64,000 bases of DNA from Burkholderia catarinensis. Its GTDB lineage: Bacteria > Pseudomonadota > Gammaproteobacteria > Burkholderiales > Burkholderiaceae. This document shows positions 38,301 through 45,230 of the stretch, piece by piece. The position numbers and the translations under genes are program-made. A model generated the notes under the pieces. The model was not told the DNA's origin. It saw only the letters and a program-made list of their open reading frames with translations, and made no database searches. Location: the NCBI RefSeq assembly GCF_001883705.2, contig NZ_MDEQ02000016.1:115251-179250 (forward strand). Direction: 5' to 3'. How positions within the stretch are numbered: the first letter of the stretch is position 1; the number at the start of each line of letters is the position of its first letter.

Positions 38301-38379
38301 GAACCTGAAGATGAAGGCCGGCGTGGGCCTGTCGAGCGGCGGCAATACCGTGGGCGTGGGTGCGTCATATCAGTGGTAA
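29338..38379 (+). CDS. Giant trimeric autotransporter adhesin 1 (YadA anchor)
   Basis: This 3013-residue type Vc adhesin begins with an extended signal peptide region (MNKSYRTVWNATTGTW...), cleaved after about residue 58. Head regions contain YadA-like repeats (AIGxNAxAxxxxAVAIG), interrupted by many neck motifs (DAVNVSQL, DAVNLGQM) and by a stalk of near-identical 117-residue repeats. The C-terminus holds the YadA membrane anchor (about the last 75 residues), ending in aromatic SYQW. Three copies assemble into one outer-membrane barrel carrying a fibre for host, matrix or cell-cell adhesion. ATG 29338 (AGAGG upstream) rather than 29185, because the ESPR must be N-terminal. Kinase 1 is divergent; an OmpA lipoprotein gene follows. 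Confidence 0.96.
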   Translation: MNKSYRTVWNATTGTWAAAAETARGRTKSNSTMRSSVTAAVAVMAGMGGGVVAFDAEAQTAANGNGALTLCGPTTGTGIGYGSSTNLVGCDRTDYNPIYQGHQISFGLSNISQSTGSTAGVPIPSTLASVGGTKDGHLVLTGGSGLHLVGPADFSNNVSMTNNRIQNLAAGTAGTDAVNLNQLNAAISAGDDPFVNIQTGTYASNIAAQAGGSATAIGANANANSTSAVAIGGNTVATGQNAVAIGTMARAVGSETTAVGVGAAAEATNSSAFGRAARSTANNAVALGYGSVADRGNTVSVGSATSQRQITNVAAGTANTDAVNLGQMNTALSTKADNTYIKVNTGTYASAVAAQAGGSATAVGANANANATSAVAIGGNTTATGENGVAIGTLARAVATDTVAVGVGAAAEATNASAFGRGARSTANNAVALGYGSVADRANTVSVGTATSQRQITNMAAGTQAADAVNVAQLTPVVTALGGGAAINATTGAVTGPTYNLTNGGRQTTVGGALSALDGALTTANGNITKNTTDITLINNKLGSMVTNDYFKVDTSSGTAAAAAGTGALAVGANAQSTGTYATGVGNNSVASGNNSAAFGLGATASAGASSAFGSSASATGFHSTAMGQSAKASGSESVALGVNSVADRNNAVSVGSSTLQRQIMNMAAGTANTDAVNVSQLKGTIAAFGGNAAVGADGTITNPTYTIGGKTYRDVGTALDALAQLGGGTDPLAVRYGTNPDGSPNLDVVALGGANGTTLSNVKAGVADMDAVNVGQLKDAGLVGSDGKAIAAVTYDRNPDGTPNYGSVSLGDVNTPVAVHNVADGALSSTSKDAVNGSQLYTTNTRVGDLEDSLSKGGVIDPVTGESLAVVYDDTTKGRASLGGTGGTILSNVKAGVADLDAVNVSQLKGSGLVGDDGKAIAAVTYDRNSDGTPNYGSVSLGNAGTPVALKNVADGADNHDAVNVGQLKDAGLVGDNGQGNLTSLAVVYDDANKTAISLGNASTPVAIHNVADGALSSTSKDAVNGSQLFATNTRVGDLEDSLSKGGVIDPVTGESLAVVYDDTTKGSAKLGGANGTTLSNVKAGVADMDAVNVSQLKGSGLIGGDGKAIAAVTYDRNADGTPNYGSVSLGNTGTPVAIHNVADAVAATDAVNLGQVQQAVATGNPYIGGRGTGDAARATGLNAVALGLGSVADEIRTISVGNSATGLQRRITNVQAGQADSDAATVGQVNDLVGVSSSNTQAAINRIDSTTQVALQDVNNRLDAIGTTASTDPYVQVDGAGDGKDNASVGAGTYGVAIGAEASASGDTAIAIGAQSVSSGSGSVALGAGASATATGAVAFGTGKATGTSALALGNGTVASGNNAVATGFNAHAAGLNALALGNTSRANAADSMAFGTTAQVDALATNSIAIGRQSNVTSAAPNSVALGASSVADRANSISVGSAAQQRQMIYVARGTADTDAVNVSQLKSAVAAFGGNAAVGADGTITNPTYTIGGATYHDVGTALDALAQLGGGTDPLAVRYGTNTDGSPNLEVVALRGATGTTLSNVKAGTADMDAVNVSQLKGSGLIGDDGKAIAAVTYDRSPDGTPNYGSVSLGNTGTPVALKNVADGADNHDAVNVGQLKGAGLVGDDGQGNLTSLAVVYDDATKGRASLGGTGGTILSNVKAGAADMDAVNVSQLKGSGLIGDDGKAIAAVTYDRNSDGTPNYGSVSLGNTGTPVALKNVADGADNHDAVNVGQLKGAGLVGDDGQGNLTSLAVVYDDATKGSVKLGGANGTTLSNVKAGTADMDAVNVSQLKGSGLIGDDGKSIAAVTYDRNPDGTPNYGSVSLGNTGTPVALKNVADGTDNHDAVNVGQLKDSGLVGDDGQGNLTSLAVVYDDATKGRASLGGTGGTILSNVKAGAADMDAVNVSQLKGSGLIGDDGKAIAAVTYDRNTDGTPNYGSVSLGNAGTPVALKNVADGADNHDAVNVGQLKGTGLVGDDGQGNLTSLAVTYDDANKTAISLGNAGTPVAIHNVADGALSSTSKDAVNGSQLYTTNTRVGDLEDSLSKGGVIDPVTGESLAVVYDDTTKGRASLGGTGGTILSNVKAGVADMDAVNVSQLKDSGLIGGDGKAIAAVTYDRNPDGTPNYGSVSLGGAGATGLVELKNVAEGGTDTDAVNVGQMKKYVADNSGGPGNALAVAYDDASAQQVTLKGANGTTLSNVKAGTADLDAVNVSQLKGSGLIGDDGKSIAAVTYDRNTDGTPNYGSISLGNAGAPVAIHNVADGALSSTSKDAVNGSQLFATNTRVGDLEDSLSKGGVIDPVTGESLAVVYDDTTKGRASLGGTGGTILSNVKAGVADMDAVNVSQLKGSGLIGDDGKSIAAVTYDRNADGTPNYGSVSLGKAGTPVALKNVADGTDNHDAVNVGQLKDAGLVGDNGQGALTSLAVVYDDAKKAAISLGNAGTPVAIHNVAAGAVSATSADAINGSQLHGTAQSVADALGGSAAVQPDGTIGAPTYNLGGTDYHNVGDALANLDGRTTTNTGDISDLKDRLSDSGLVDRNGNTLAAVTYDQNADGTPNRGSVTLGGASATAPVVLKNVADGVDSHDAVNVGQLKGTGLVGDDGQGNLTSLAVVYDDATKDRATLGGTNGTTLTNVKAGAVNATSTDAVNGSQLHGLADSVATTLGGGTTVDADGKLANAAFEVNGNRYSTVEKAIQAAAAYGATDSLAVRYDLNADGTPNYGSVTLGGTGAAPVVLTNVADGVKTYDAVNYGQLSALNDRVDDLGGRVGALELNPGNGSGGGGSGDNPYFAGTDVGDPASATPANAGAGTGNTAAGSGATVGSGANNATVIGSNASATKDNGVAIGSGAKSSGEGAAAIGQGASATGANSVALGSGSVATDANTVSFGNGTDEGNRRIVNIADGVNASDGATKGQLDRAIGGVQGQVNDLSRNAYSGIAAATALTMIPGVDPGKTLSFGVGGATFKGYQAVAFGGEARITQNLKMKAGVGLSSGGNTVGVGASYQW
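34081..35133 (+). repeat. 351-bp tandem coding repeats in autotransporter 1
   Basis: Three consecutive full copies start at 34081, 34432 and 34783, with a fourth beginning at 35134 and diverging after about 200 bp. Each encodes 117 residues containing VTYDR..DGTPNYGSVSLG, VALKNVADG.DNHDAVNVGQLK and LVGDDGQGNLTSLAVVYDDA. Related but more diverged blocks occur at about 31.6-32.7 and 35.3-37.2 kb. In-frame unequal recombination would change fibre length by 117 residues. Confidence 0.93.
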
Positions 38380-38383
38380 AGCG

Positions 38384-38408
38384 CGGGCGGGGCGAATCGC
38401 CCCGCCCG
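38384..38408 (+). terminator. Stem-loop after autotransporter 1
   Basis: A perfect 11-bp GC stem (CGGGCGGGGCG, 38384-38394, with 38398-38408) around AAT lies 4 bp after the stop. There is no T run, so it may act as a partial terminator that lowers expression of the OmpA gene, or as an mRNA end protector. Confidence 0.45.
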
Positions 38409-38448
38409 GGTCTGCCCCGTTTATCCCATCCATTCACATTCAAACGGA

Positions 38449-38470
38449 GCGTCCGCCCGCGGGCGGACGC
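38449..38470 (+). promoter_or_regulatory. Perfect palindrome between Shine-Dalgarno and start of the OmpA gene
   Basis: An uninterrupted 22-bp palindrome (left arm GCGTCCGCCCG). The only Shine-Dalgarno-like sequence, CGGAG (38445-38449), is immediately 5' of it and the ATG (38477) is 6 nt 3' of it. As RNA it forms a 9-bp stem with a CGCG loop, which would bring the two together. Confidence 0.55.
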
Positions 38471-38476
38471 CATATC

Positions 38477-39193
38477 ATGACCAAGACTTCACTGTTTCTG
38501 CGCGCCGCATCGATCGGCGCCATTGCGATGGTGCTCGGTGCGTGCACGACGCAATCAGGGCTCACCTATGACATTCGCGCCGTCTCGGCGCCGAACCAGC
38601 CGGATCGCGTATTCCGCGTGAGCTGCGACGGGCTGCTCGGCAGCGCCGGCGCGTGTGCGGCCGCGGCGGAGCAGTTCTGCCGCGGGCAGGGCTTCACGCC
38701 GCTTGAAATGATCGATCGCGTGCGCAGCAACGCGCCGATGAAGGATCCGCGCGAAATCACGTTCATGTGCGGCAAGCCGCAACCGCAGCCGGTCGCGCAA
38801 CCCGCGCCGCCGCCACAACCGCAACCGCAACCCGAGCCGGTCGTGCAGCGTCGCGTGCTGCTGCAGGGCGACGCGAACTTCGCGACCGACAGCGCGGTGC
38901 TGTCGCCCCAGGCGCGCAACGGCCTCGACCGCTTCATCGACGCCAACCGCGGCGTCGAGTTCAGCCGTGTCGCGATCACGGGCTTTACCGATTCGACGGG
39001 CGGCGCCGCGCACAACCGGACGCTGTCGGCGGCCCGGGCGCGCACCGTGGTGAACTACCTGCGCTCCAACGGCCTGCAGGCGAGGTCGTTCTTTGCCGAG
39101 GGGCTGGGCGCCGCCGATCCGGTCGCATCCAACGCGACCGAGGACGGCCGCGCGCAGAACCGCCGCGTGGAAATCCGCATGGACAGGCAATAA
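38477..39193 (+). CDS. OmpA-family peptidoglycan-binding lipoprotein
   Basis: This is a 238-residue outer-membrane lipoprotein with lipobox VLGAC (Cys23). An N-terminal domain of about 80 residues with four further Cys (SCDGLLGSAGACAAAAEQFC...MC) is followed by a Pro/Gln linker (about 103-123) and an OmpA C-terminal domain (about 125-238) with FATDSAVLS, ITGFTDSTGGAAHNRTLSAARA and the terminal NRRVEIRM. That domain binds diaminopimelate in peptidoglycan. It lies between autotransporter 1 and an RcsB-like regulator on the same strand. It may stabilise the fibre's anchor in the envelope, but this is inference. Confidence 0.93.
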   Translation: MTKTSLFLRAASIGAIAMVLGACTTQSGLTYDIRAVSAPNQPDRVFRVSCDGLLGSAGACAAAAEQFCRGQGFTPLEMIDRVRSNAPMKDPREITFMCGKPQPQPVAQPAPPPQPQPQPEPVVQRRVLLQGDANFATDSAVLSPQARNGLDRFIDANRGVEFSRVAITGFTDSTGGAAHNRTLSAARARTVVNYLRSNGLQARSFFAEGLGAADPVASNATEDGRAQNRRVEIRMDRQ

Positions 39194-39365
39194 CCGTATC
39201 GCGCAGCATGCCGCTGCCGGCCACGAGCCGGCAGGCGGGCGACCGGCGGCCAGGCGCCGCGCGTCGCCCGCCGGGCGAACCTGCCGGGCCACCCGCTCCA
39301 CACGAGCCGGTGGCCCGTTTTGCATGGCGCGGGCTCCGAAACCCGCCGCGCCCGCCCGAGCATGG

Positions 39366-39394
39366 TTGACACCCCCGACTTCGTGCGAAGATAG
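39366..39394 (+). promoter_or_regulatory. Possible sigma-70 promoter of the RcsB-like gene 1
   Basis: TTGACA (39366-39371) is a perfect -35, with AGATAG (39389-39394) 17 nt on as a poor -10. The rest of the 311-bp gap 39194-39504 is GC-rich with no gene; a lone half-box TCGGAC occurs at 39495, overlapping the region just before the start codon. Confidence 0.35.
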
Positions 39395-39504
39395 CGCCCA
39401 AATACGATCACGATCCACGGAGGATCCGGGACGGCGCGGTTGTGCCGTTGCCGGCCAGCGGGCGGCCAGCCGGCCCCCGCGATCCGGTGGACACTCGGAC
39501 GACT

Positions 39505-40224
39505 ATGGGAAGCTATCAGATACGCGTGGTATTGGCCGACGACCATCCGGCGTTGCTCGTCGGCGTCGAGCACGGGCTGTCGTCGGTGCCGACGATCCAG
39601 CTGGTCGGCACGGCTGGCAATTCGACCGACCTCGTTGCGCTGCTCGACCGCGAGCCGTGCCAGGTGCTGGTGTCCGACTATGCGATGCCCGGCGCGCATG
39701 GCGACGGCATCGCGTTGTTCTCCTACCTGCAGCGCAACTATCCGGACGTGAAGCTCGTCGTGCTGACGATGCTCGACAACGCGGCCGTGGTGGGCGCGCT
39801 GGTGCGGCTCGGCATTGCCTGCATCGTCAGCAAGTCCGACACGATCGATCACCTGATTCCCGCGATTCACGCGGCCGCGACGGGCGGCACCTACTACTCG
39901 CCGTCGGTCGACAAGATCGTGCGCACGCTGTCCGCGCATTCGAGCACGCGCATCGTCGACCAGGCGCCGAGCCTGAGCAGCCGGGAGATCGAGGTCGTCC
40001 GGCTGTATGCGTCGGGGATGACCGTCAACGAGATCGCCGAGAAGCTGAGCCGCAGCAAGAAGACCATCAGCACGCAGAAGGCGCGCGCGATGCAGAAGCT
40101 CGGGCTGGAAAAGGATATCGACCTGCTGCGCTATGCGATCGAGCAGGGGATCGTCGCCGCATCGGGCAGCGAGGGGAAGGTGGCGGATCAGGAAGGAGAG
40201 CAGGCGGGCGCCGGTCAGGGCTGA
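39505..40224 (+). CDS. RcsB-like NarL-family response regulator 1
   Basis: This is a 239-residue regulator. The receiver has VVLADDHPAL, acceptor Asp58 in VLVSDYAMPG and the Lys in CIVSKSD. The LuxR-type HTH (about 165-215), LSSREIEVVRLYASGMTVNEIAEKLSRSKKTISTQKARAMQKLGL, resembles RcsB more than FixJ or NarL: the KTIS-QK--AM-KLG stretch is RcsB-specific. ATG 39505. It is downstream of autotransporter 1 and OmpA and convergent with its paralogue. It has no cognate orthodox kinase and should receive phosphate from an HPt domain, as RcsB does from RcsD. The C-terminal Glu/Gly tail is variable. Confidence 0.94.
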   Translation: MGSYQIRVVLADDHPALLVGVEHGLSSVPTIQLVGTAGNSTDLVALLDREPCQVLVSDYAMPGAHGDGIALFSYLQRNYPDVKLVVLTMLDNAAVVGALVRLGIACIVSKSDTIDHLIPAIHAAATGGTYYSPSVDKIVRTLSAHSSTRIVDQAPSLSSREIEVVRLYASGMTVNEIAEKLSRSKKTISTQKARAMQKLGLEKDIDLLRYAIEQGIVAASGSEGKVADQEGEQAGAGQG

Positions 40225-40310
40225 CCGGCCTCCCGCAGGTTGCGGCGCGGCAATGCACGATGCCGCCGCGCGCGCCGGCCGCGGAAGCGGCCGGGCGCGG
40301 TCATTCCTGG

Positions 40311-41000
40311 TTATTCCTTTTCGCCGGCCGGTTGCGCCGGCGCGTACCCGTAATCGGATACGAGCCCGCATGAAATCGCGTAGCGGACGAGATCGACATC
40401 GCGCTCGATTCCCAGTTTCTGCATCGCGGATCCCTTCTGCGTGCTGATGGTCTTCTTGCTGCGGCTCAGCTTCTCGGCGATCTCGTTGACGGTCAGGCCC
40501 GATGCAAACAGGCGAATCACCTCGAGTTCGCGCGCCGACGGCGCGAGCGGCCGGCCGCCGACGCTGCCGACCGAGCGAAGGAGCCGGTCCATCGACGGCG
40601 ACAGGTAACGGCCGTTCGTATAGGCCGCGTGAATGGCCATCGTCAGGTGGTTGGTCATGTCGGACTTGCTGACGATGCACGCGATGCCGAGATCGATCAG
40701 CGCGCGGATCGCGATCGCGTTTTCCATCATCGTCATCACGACGATCCGCAGGTTCGGATGGCGCTTCAGGATCGTCGTGAACAGCGCGAGGCCATCGCCG
40801 TATTCGGTGCCGGGCATCGCATAGTCGGACACCAGCACGTCGCAGGGATGATTCGCGAGCGCCTCCATCAGCTCCGTCGAGTTGTGCGCGCTGGCGACCA
40901 CCGTCACCGTATTCGACGCCGACAGTTCGTAGCGCGCGCCGATGACGACCGCCGGATGGTCGTCGGCAATCACGATATGGATGGGGAAGTTTCTCTTCAT
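40311..41000 (-). CDS. RcsB-like NarL-family response regulator 2
   Basis: This is a 229-residue paralogue of the regulator at 39.5 kb. The receiver has IVIADDHPAVVIG, acceptor Asp59 in VLVSDYAMPG and Lys in CIVSKSD; the HTH, LAPSARELEVIRLFASGLTVNEIAEKLSRSKKTISTQKGSAMQKLG, is RcsB-like and nearly identical in the recognition helix to its paralogue, so both should read the same DNA site. ATG 41000. It follows autotransporter 2 on the same strand, separated from it by a strong terminator, so it likely has its own promoter. RcsB-type proteins can form hetero-dimers; the same is possible for this pair. Confidence 0.94.
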   Translation of the reverse strand: MKRNFPIHIVIADDHPAVVIGARYELSASNTVTVVASAHNSTELMEALANHPCDVLVSDYAMPGTEYGDGLALFTTILKRHPNLRIVVMTMMENAIAIRALIDLGIACIVSKSDMTNHLTMAIHAAYTNGRYLSPSMDRLLRSVGSVGGRPLAPSARELEVIRLFASGLTVNEIAEKLSRSKKTISTQKGSAMQKLGIERDVDLVRYAISCGLVSDYGYAPAQPAGEKE

Positions 41001-41153
41001 GTCGATGGGGGCCGGCACGCGATGCGCGACCGGCATCAGTCAGGCTTGCAGGGTGGGCGCGGGATCGGCTTCGGCGGAAATCAGGCCGGAAGCGGGGTCG
41101 TCGCGCCGACGGCCGGTGGCGACTCGCTCGGAATCGCCACTGGCTGTCGGCCG

Positions 41154-41182
41154 AAAAAGGGCGGGGGATCGCTCCCCCGCCC
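41154..41182 (-). terminator. Intrinsic terminator of autotransporter 2
   Basis: On the minus strand a 10-bp stem (GGGCGGGGGA with its complement, 41159-41182, four-base loop) is followed by five T. It begins 36 bp after the stop codon. Confidence 0.88.
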
Positions 41183-41217
41183 AGGTTCGACGCTCCGCGC
41201 GAGGCGGAGCCGTCCGG

Positions 41218-44200
41218 TCAGAACTCGTAGCCGACCTGGCCGCGCACGCCCGCGTCGCCGACCGACGTCACGGACACCGCACCGTTCATCAGCCACTTGC
41301 CGTTGCGCGACCGGTAGGTCGCACCGGCGGCCACGGCCGAGCCGCTCTTGAAGTTCGCGGCGCCGACCGCGACGACCGTCTTGCCGGGCTGCGACGGCGT
41401 CATGTTCGGCATCGCCATCGCGGCCGCAATACCGGCGTACGCGTTCTTGGCCACGTCGTTGATCATCCGGTTCGTGTCGCTGAACCGCTGATCGACCGAC
41501 TGCATCGCGCTGTCGAGCTGGCGCACGTTCACCGCGTCGGTCGGCGCGGTGCCGTCCGCGACGTTGGTGATCTGCCGTTCGTGGCCGGCCGAACCGACCG
41601 ACACCGCGTTGTCGCGATCCGCGATCGAGCCCTGGCCGATGGCGACCGAACCGCTGCCGGTGGCGCTCGAACCCTGGCCAATCGCCGAGCTGTTGTCGCC
41701 CGACGCGACCGCACCTTGGCCGATCGCCGAGCTGTTGTCGCCCGATGCGACCGAACCCTGGCCGACCGCCGTGCCGTTCCCGCCCGACGCGACCGCACCC
41801 TGGCCGATGGCCGAGCTGTTGTCGCCCGACGCCGAGCCGTCGCCGACCACGATCGAACCCGGGCCACCCGCGCCGGGGTTCACGCCGCCGCCGCCGCCGT
41901 TGCCGGGATTACCACTGCCCGTCTCGAGGTCGCCGACGCGGTTCGTCAGGTCGTCCATCTGGCCGCTCAACTGCCCGTACTGCTGGGCGAATTGCTGCTG
42001 CAGGGCGTGGAGCTGGCCGCCGTTCACCGCGTCCATGCTGCCCGCGGCGATCAGGCCCGGCGCGACGTTGCGCAGCGTCGTGCCGCCCACCCCGCCGAAC
42101 GACACGCTGTCGAGCGAGATGTCGTCGTACGTGACGGCGCCGATCTCCTTGCCTGTGTAGTCGACGAGGCCCGTCGCCTTGAGCTGGGCGATCGTCACGG
42201 CATCGTCGTCGTTCACGCCGTTCGCGACCCCCGACAGCGTGCGCGCGCCGGCCGTGCCCGCGAAGTTCACCGACGTGCCGCCCGTGTTCGCGGCCACCGT
42301 GATCACGCCCGTCGTCGCGTCCTGCTGCACGAGGCCGATCTGGCCGCTCGCGAGCTGGCTGTTGAGGTTCGTGATCTCGGTGCGGTTGTCCGCGATATCC
42401 GCCGTGTTCTGCGCGACGGCCTGGTTCGTCGTGTAGAGCTGGCCGCCCGTGACCGCGTCGCTGCTGCCCGCGGCGATGTCGCCGTCTGCGACGCCCGTGA
42501 GCTTGCGGTCGCCGGCGGTGCCGGTGAAGTTCACGGCCGTGCCGTCGGTGCTCGCGCCGACCGTGAGGTCCGCACCTGCGCCAGCCTGCTGGACGAGGCC
42601 CACCGTGCCGCTGCCGATCTGGTCGGCGAGCTTCGAGATCGAGCCTTCGTTGGTCGTCACGCGGCCGTCGAGGTTTGACACCGCACCGCCGACGCTGCCG
42701 ACCGTGGTCGTGCCGCCGTTGCCGTCGCCGACGGTGAAGCTTGGCGCGGAGATCGAACCGTCTGCGTTGACCGTCGAACCGCCGCCGATCGCTGACGCGA
42801 CGCTGTCCGACAGGCCGTGCAGTTGCGTGCCGTTGACGGCGTCGGTGCTCGTCGCCGAGACGGTGCCTGCGGCGACGCCCGTCAGCTTGCGGTCGCCGGC
42901 GGTGCCGGTGAAGTTCACGGCCGCGCCGTCGGTGTTAGCGCCGACCGTGAGGTCGTCGCCCGCCTTGGCTTGCTGGACGAGGCCGATCGTGCCGCTTGCG
43001 AGATCGCCGAGCTGATTGTTGATGGTCGTGATGTCGGACGTGTTCTTCGCGATGTTGCCGTTGGCGGTGGTCAGCGCGCCGTCGAGGGCGCCGAGCGCGC
43101 CGCCGACGGTCGTTTGCGTGCCGCCGTTCGCGAGGGCGTACGTCGGCCCCGTCACGGCGCCGGTCGTCAGGTCGATCACCGCGCCGCCGCCGAGGGCGGT
43201 CACGACGGGCGTGAGCTGAGCCACATTGACGGCGTCGGTGGCTTGCGTGCCGGCGGCCATGTTGGTGATCTGGCGTTGCAGCGTCGACGAGCCGACTGAT
43301 ACCGCATTGTTGCGGTCGGCCACCGAACCGACGCCGAGCGCAACGGATTCGGAACCCGACGCTTTGGCGCCCTCGCCCATGGCCGTCGCGTGAAAGCCGG
43401 TCGCGGAAGCGAACGAACCGAATGCGCTGCTTGCGCCGGCCGATGCCGTGGCGCCCATGCCGAATGCAGCGCTATTGTTGCCGCTGGCGACAGAATTGTT
43501 GCCGACGCCGGTTGCGAAAGTCCCGGTGCTTTGCGCGTTCGCGCCGACCGCGAGCGCACTCGTGCCGGCCGTTGCGGCCGTCGCACCCGAGGCCGTGTCG
43601 ACCTTGAAGTAGTCGTCCGTGACCACCGAGCCCAGCTTGGTGTTGATCGCGGTGATGTCGCCCGAGTTCTTGGTGATGTTGCCGTTGGCGGTGGTCAGCG
43701 CGCCGTCGAGGGCGCCGAGCGCGCCGCCGACGGTCGTTTGCGTGCCGCCGTTCGTAAGGGTGTACGTCGGCCCGGTCACCGTCCCGGTCGTTGCGTCGAT
43801 CACCGCGCCGCCGCCGAGGGCGGTCACGACGGGCGTGAGCTGGGCCACGTTGACCGCGTCGGTGGCTTGCGTGCCGGCAGCCATGTTCGTGATCTGGCGC
43901 TGCGCCGTCGCCGTGCCTACCGAAACGGTATTCGCACGATCGGCCACGGATCCGTAACCGAGCGCGACCGCGTTGTCGGCAGTTGATCGCGCAGCGCGGC
44001 CAAACGCGGAAGAGTGCTCTCCTTCCGCCGCGGCACCCACACCCACTGCGGTGGCTTCTTTAGCGATCGCACTCGCAAGCGTGCCGATTGCCACGGTGTT
44101 CTGCGCGGTCGCAGTCGTATTGCCGCCGATCGCGACCGCCGACATGGCATTGGCATTGGCGTTCGCTCCGACTGCGGTCGCACCGTCGCCGGCCTGTGCC

Positions 44201-45033
44201 GCGACTGCACTGGCATAGCTACCCGTACGGACCTTGACGTACGTGTCGTCGACCTTCGTCGACAGCGCGGTGTTCATCTGGCCGAGGTTGACTGCATCGG
44301 TGTTCGTCGTGCCGGCAGCCACGTTCGTGATCTGGCGCTGCTGCGTGGCTGTCCCGACCGACACGCTGTTGGTTCGATCCGTTGCCGAACCTGCGCCGAG
44401 CGCCACCGCGCCGTCGTGAGTCGATGCCGCAGCTTCGCCGATGGCGATCGATCCCGTATTGGCTGCGCGAGAGTTTACGCCGACGGCAAGGGAATTCGTG
44501 CCGACCGCCTGCGCGCCAACGCCGAATGCCGTCGCATGGCTCTGCGTGGCGGAGGCGCTCATGCCGACCGCCGTACTGGCGGCGCCCGTCGCCGATGCAT
44601 TAGAGCCGATCGCCGTGGTGTTCATCGCGCTTGCGGAGGTGTTGGTGCCGAGTGCGGTCGCATTCTGGCCCGTTCCCTGTGCGTTTAAACCAATGGCGAG
44701 CGAGTTGAGGCCTGCCGTCGCGGCGGCCCCAGTTCCATTGAACTTGATGTACGTGTCGTCGATCGCGGCCATCGTGCCGATCGATCGGGCGCCGCCTGCG
44801 GTCGGTGCTGCCTGGCATGCGCCCGCCGCATCGAGCGAGCCGCTCGCTCCGTCGGCCGTCGTACACGCGTCGGCCGCGAACGCGCCGCCGATCGACGCGC
44901 CGCCCAGCGCAAGCGCGACCACTGCCTGACGCGCTGCGCGCGCCGAGCCCTTCGAATGCGACTTCGCCGTTTCGGCCACCGCCGTCCACGTGTTCGTCGC
45001 CGCGTTCCAGATGTTGCGATATGACTTGTTCAT
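41218..45033 (-). CDS. Trimeric autotransporter adhesin 2 (YadA anchor)
   Basis: This is a 1271-residue type Vc adhesin. It has an ESPR (MNKSYRNIWNAATNTWTAV...), a head of YadA-like collagen-binding-type repeats (GIGxNAxAxxxxAxAIG), several necks (DAVNLGQM, DAVNVAQL), a stalk with the duplicated GTVGLVQQAGAGADLTVGA segment, a run of GDNSSAIGQGAVAS repeats near 1080-1140 and the YadA anchor ending in VGYEF. It shares whole head segments with autotransporter 1, so the two are paralogues of different length. ATG 45033 follows GAAAGGAG. Upstream on the same strand is kinase 2; a three-box promoter lies between. Confidence 0.96.
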   Translation of the reverse strand: MNKSYRNIWNAATNTWTAVAETAKSHSKGSARAARQAVVALALGGASIGGAFAADACTTADGASGSLDAAGACQAAPTAGGARSIGTMAAIDDTYIKFNGTGAAATAGLNSLAIGLNAQGTGQNATALGTNTSASAMNTTAIGSNASATGAASTAVGMSASATQSHATAFGVGAQAVGTNSLAVGVNSRAANTGSIAIGEAAASTHDGAVALGAGSATDRTNSVSVGTATQQRQITNVAAGTTNTDAVNLGQMNTALSTKVDDTYVKVRTGSYASAVAAQAGDGATAVGANANANAMSAVAIGGNTTATAQNTVAIGTLASAIAKEATAVGVGAAAEGEHSSAFGRAARSTADNAVALGYGSVADRANTVSVGTATAQRQITNMAAGTQATDAVNVAQLTPVVTALGGGAVIDATTGTVTGPTYTLTNGGTQTTVGGALGALDGALTTANGNITKNSGDITAINTKLGSVVTDDYFKVDTASGATAATAGTSALAVGANAQSTGTFATGVGNNSVASGNNSAAFGMGATASAGASSAFGSFASATGFHATAMGEGAKASGSESVALGVGSVADRNNAVSVGSSTLQRQITNMAAGTQATDAVNVAQLTPVVTALGGGAVIDLTTGAVTGPTYALANGGTQTTVGGALGALDGALTTANGNIAKNTSDITTINNQLGDLASGTIGLVQQAKAGDDLTVGANTDGAAVNFTGTAGDRKLTGVAAGTVSATSTDAVNGTQLHGLSDSVASAIGGGSTVNADGSISAPSFTVGDGNGGTTTVGSVGGAVSNLDGRVTTNEGSISKLADQIGSGTVGLVQQAGAGADLTVGASTDGTAVNFTGTAGDRKLTGVADGDIAAGSSDAVTGGQLYTTNQAVAQNTADIADNRTEITNLNSQLASGQIGLVQQDATTGVITVAANTGGTSVNFAGTAGARTLSGVANGVNDDDAVTIAQLKATGLVDYTGKEIGAVTYDDISLDSVSFGGVGGTTLRNVAPGLIAAGSMDAVNGGQLHALQQQFAQQYGQLSGQMDDLTNRVGDLETGSGNPGNGGGGGVNPGAGGPGSIVVGDGSASGDNSSAIGQGAVASGGNGTAVGQGSVASGDNSSAIGQGAVASGDNSSAIGQGSSATGSGSVAIGQGSIADRDNAVSVGSAGHERQITNVADGTAPTDAVNVRQLDSAMQSVDQRFSDTNRMINDVAKNAYAGIAAAMAMPNMTPSQPGKTVVAVGAANFKSGSAVAAGATYRSRNGKWLMNGAVSVTSVGDAGVRGQVGYEF

Positions 45034-45069
45034 TTGCTACTCCTTTCAGTTCGTCAGAAACATGAAAGG

Positions 45070-45144
45070 ATGGTAAAGATCGGCCTCGTCCTAATCAGTC
45101 GTCCAGGGCTGATTCGAGATAGCGTCGGCGTAGGACGAGTCCTA
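45070..45144 (-). promoter_or_regulatory. Three-box promoter of autotransporter 2
   Basis: Minus strand: distal box TAGGACTCGTCCTA (45144-45131, a perfect palindrome with 9-bp arms when flanks are included), proximal box TCAGCCCTGGACGA (45112-45099), exactly 23 nt, then TACCAT (45075-45070), 4/6. Box centres are 32 bp apart. A third box, TAGGACGAGGCCGA (45093-45080), lies inside the 23-nt spacer, where a bound protein would block polymerase. Confidence 0.55.
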
Positions 45145-45230
45145 CGCGCGTGGAGGCGGCATAGAGGGCCAGGTCGGGAAGCGGCATGGCGTCAGGCGGG
45201 ACCGGCCGGCACATGCCGGCCGAGCCGTGT

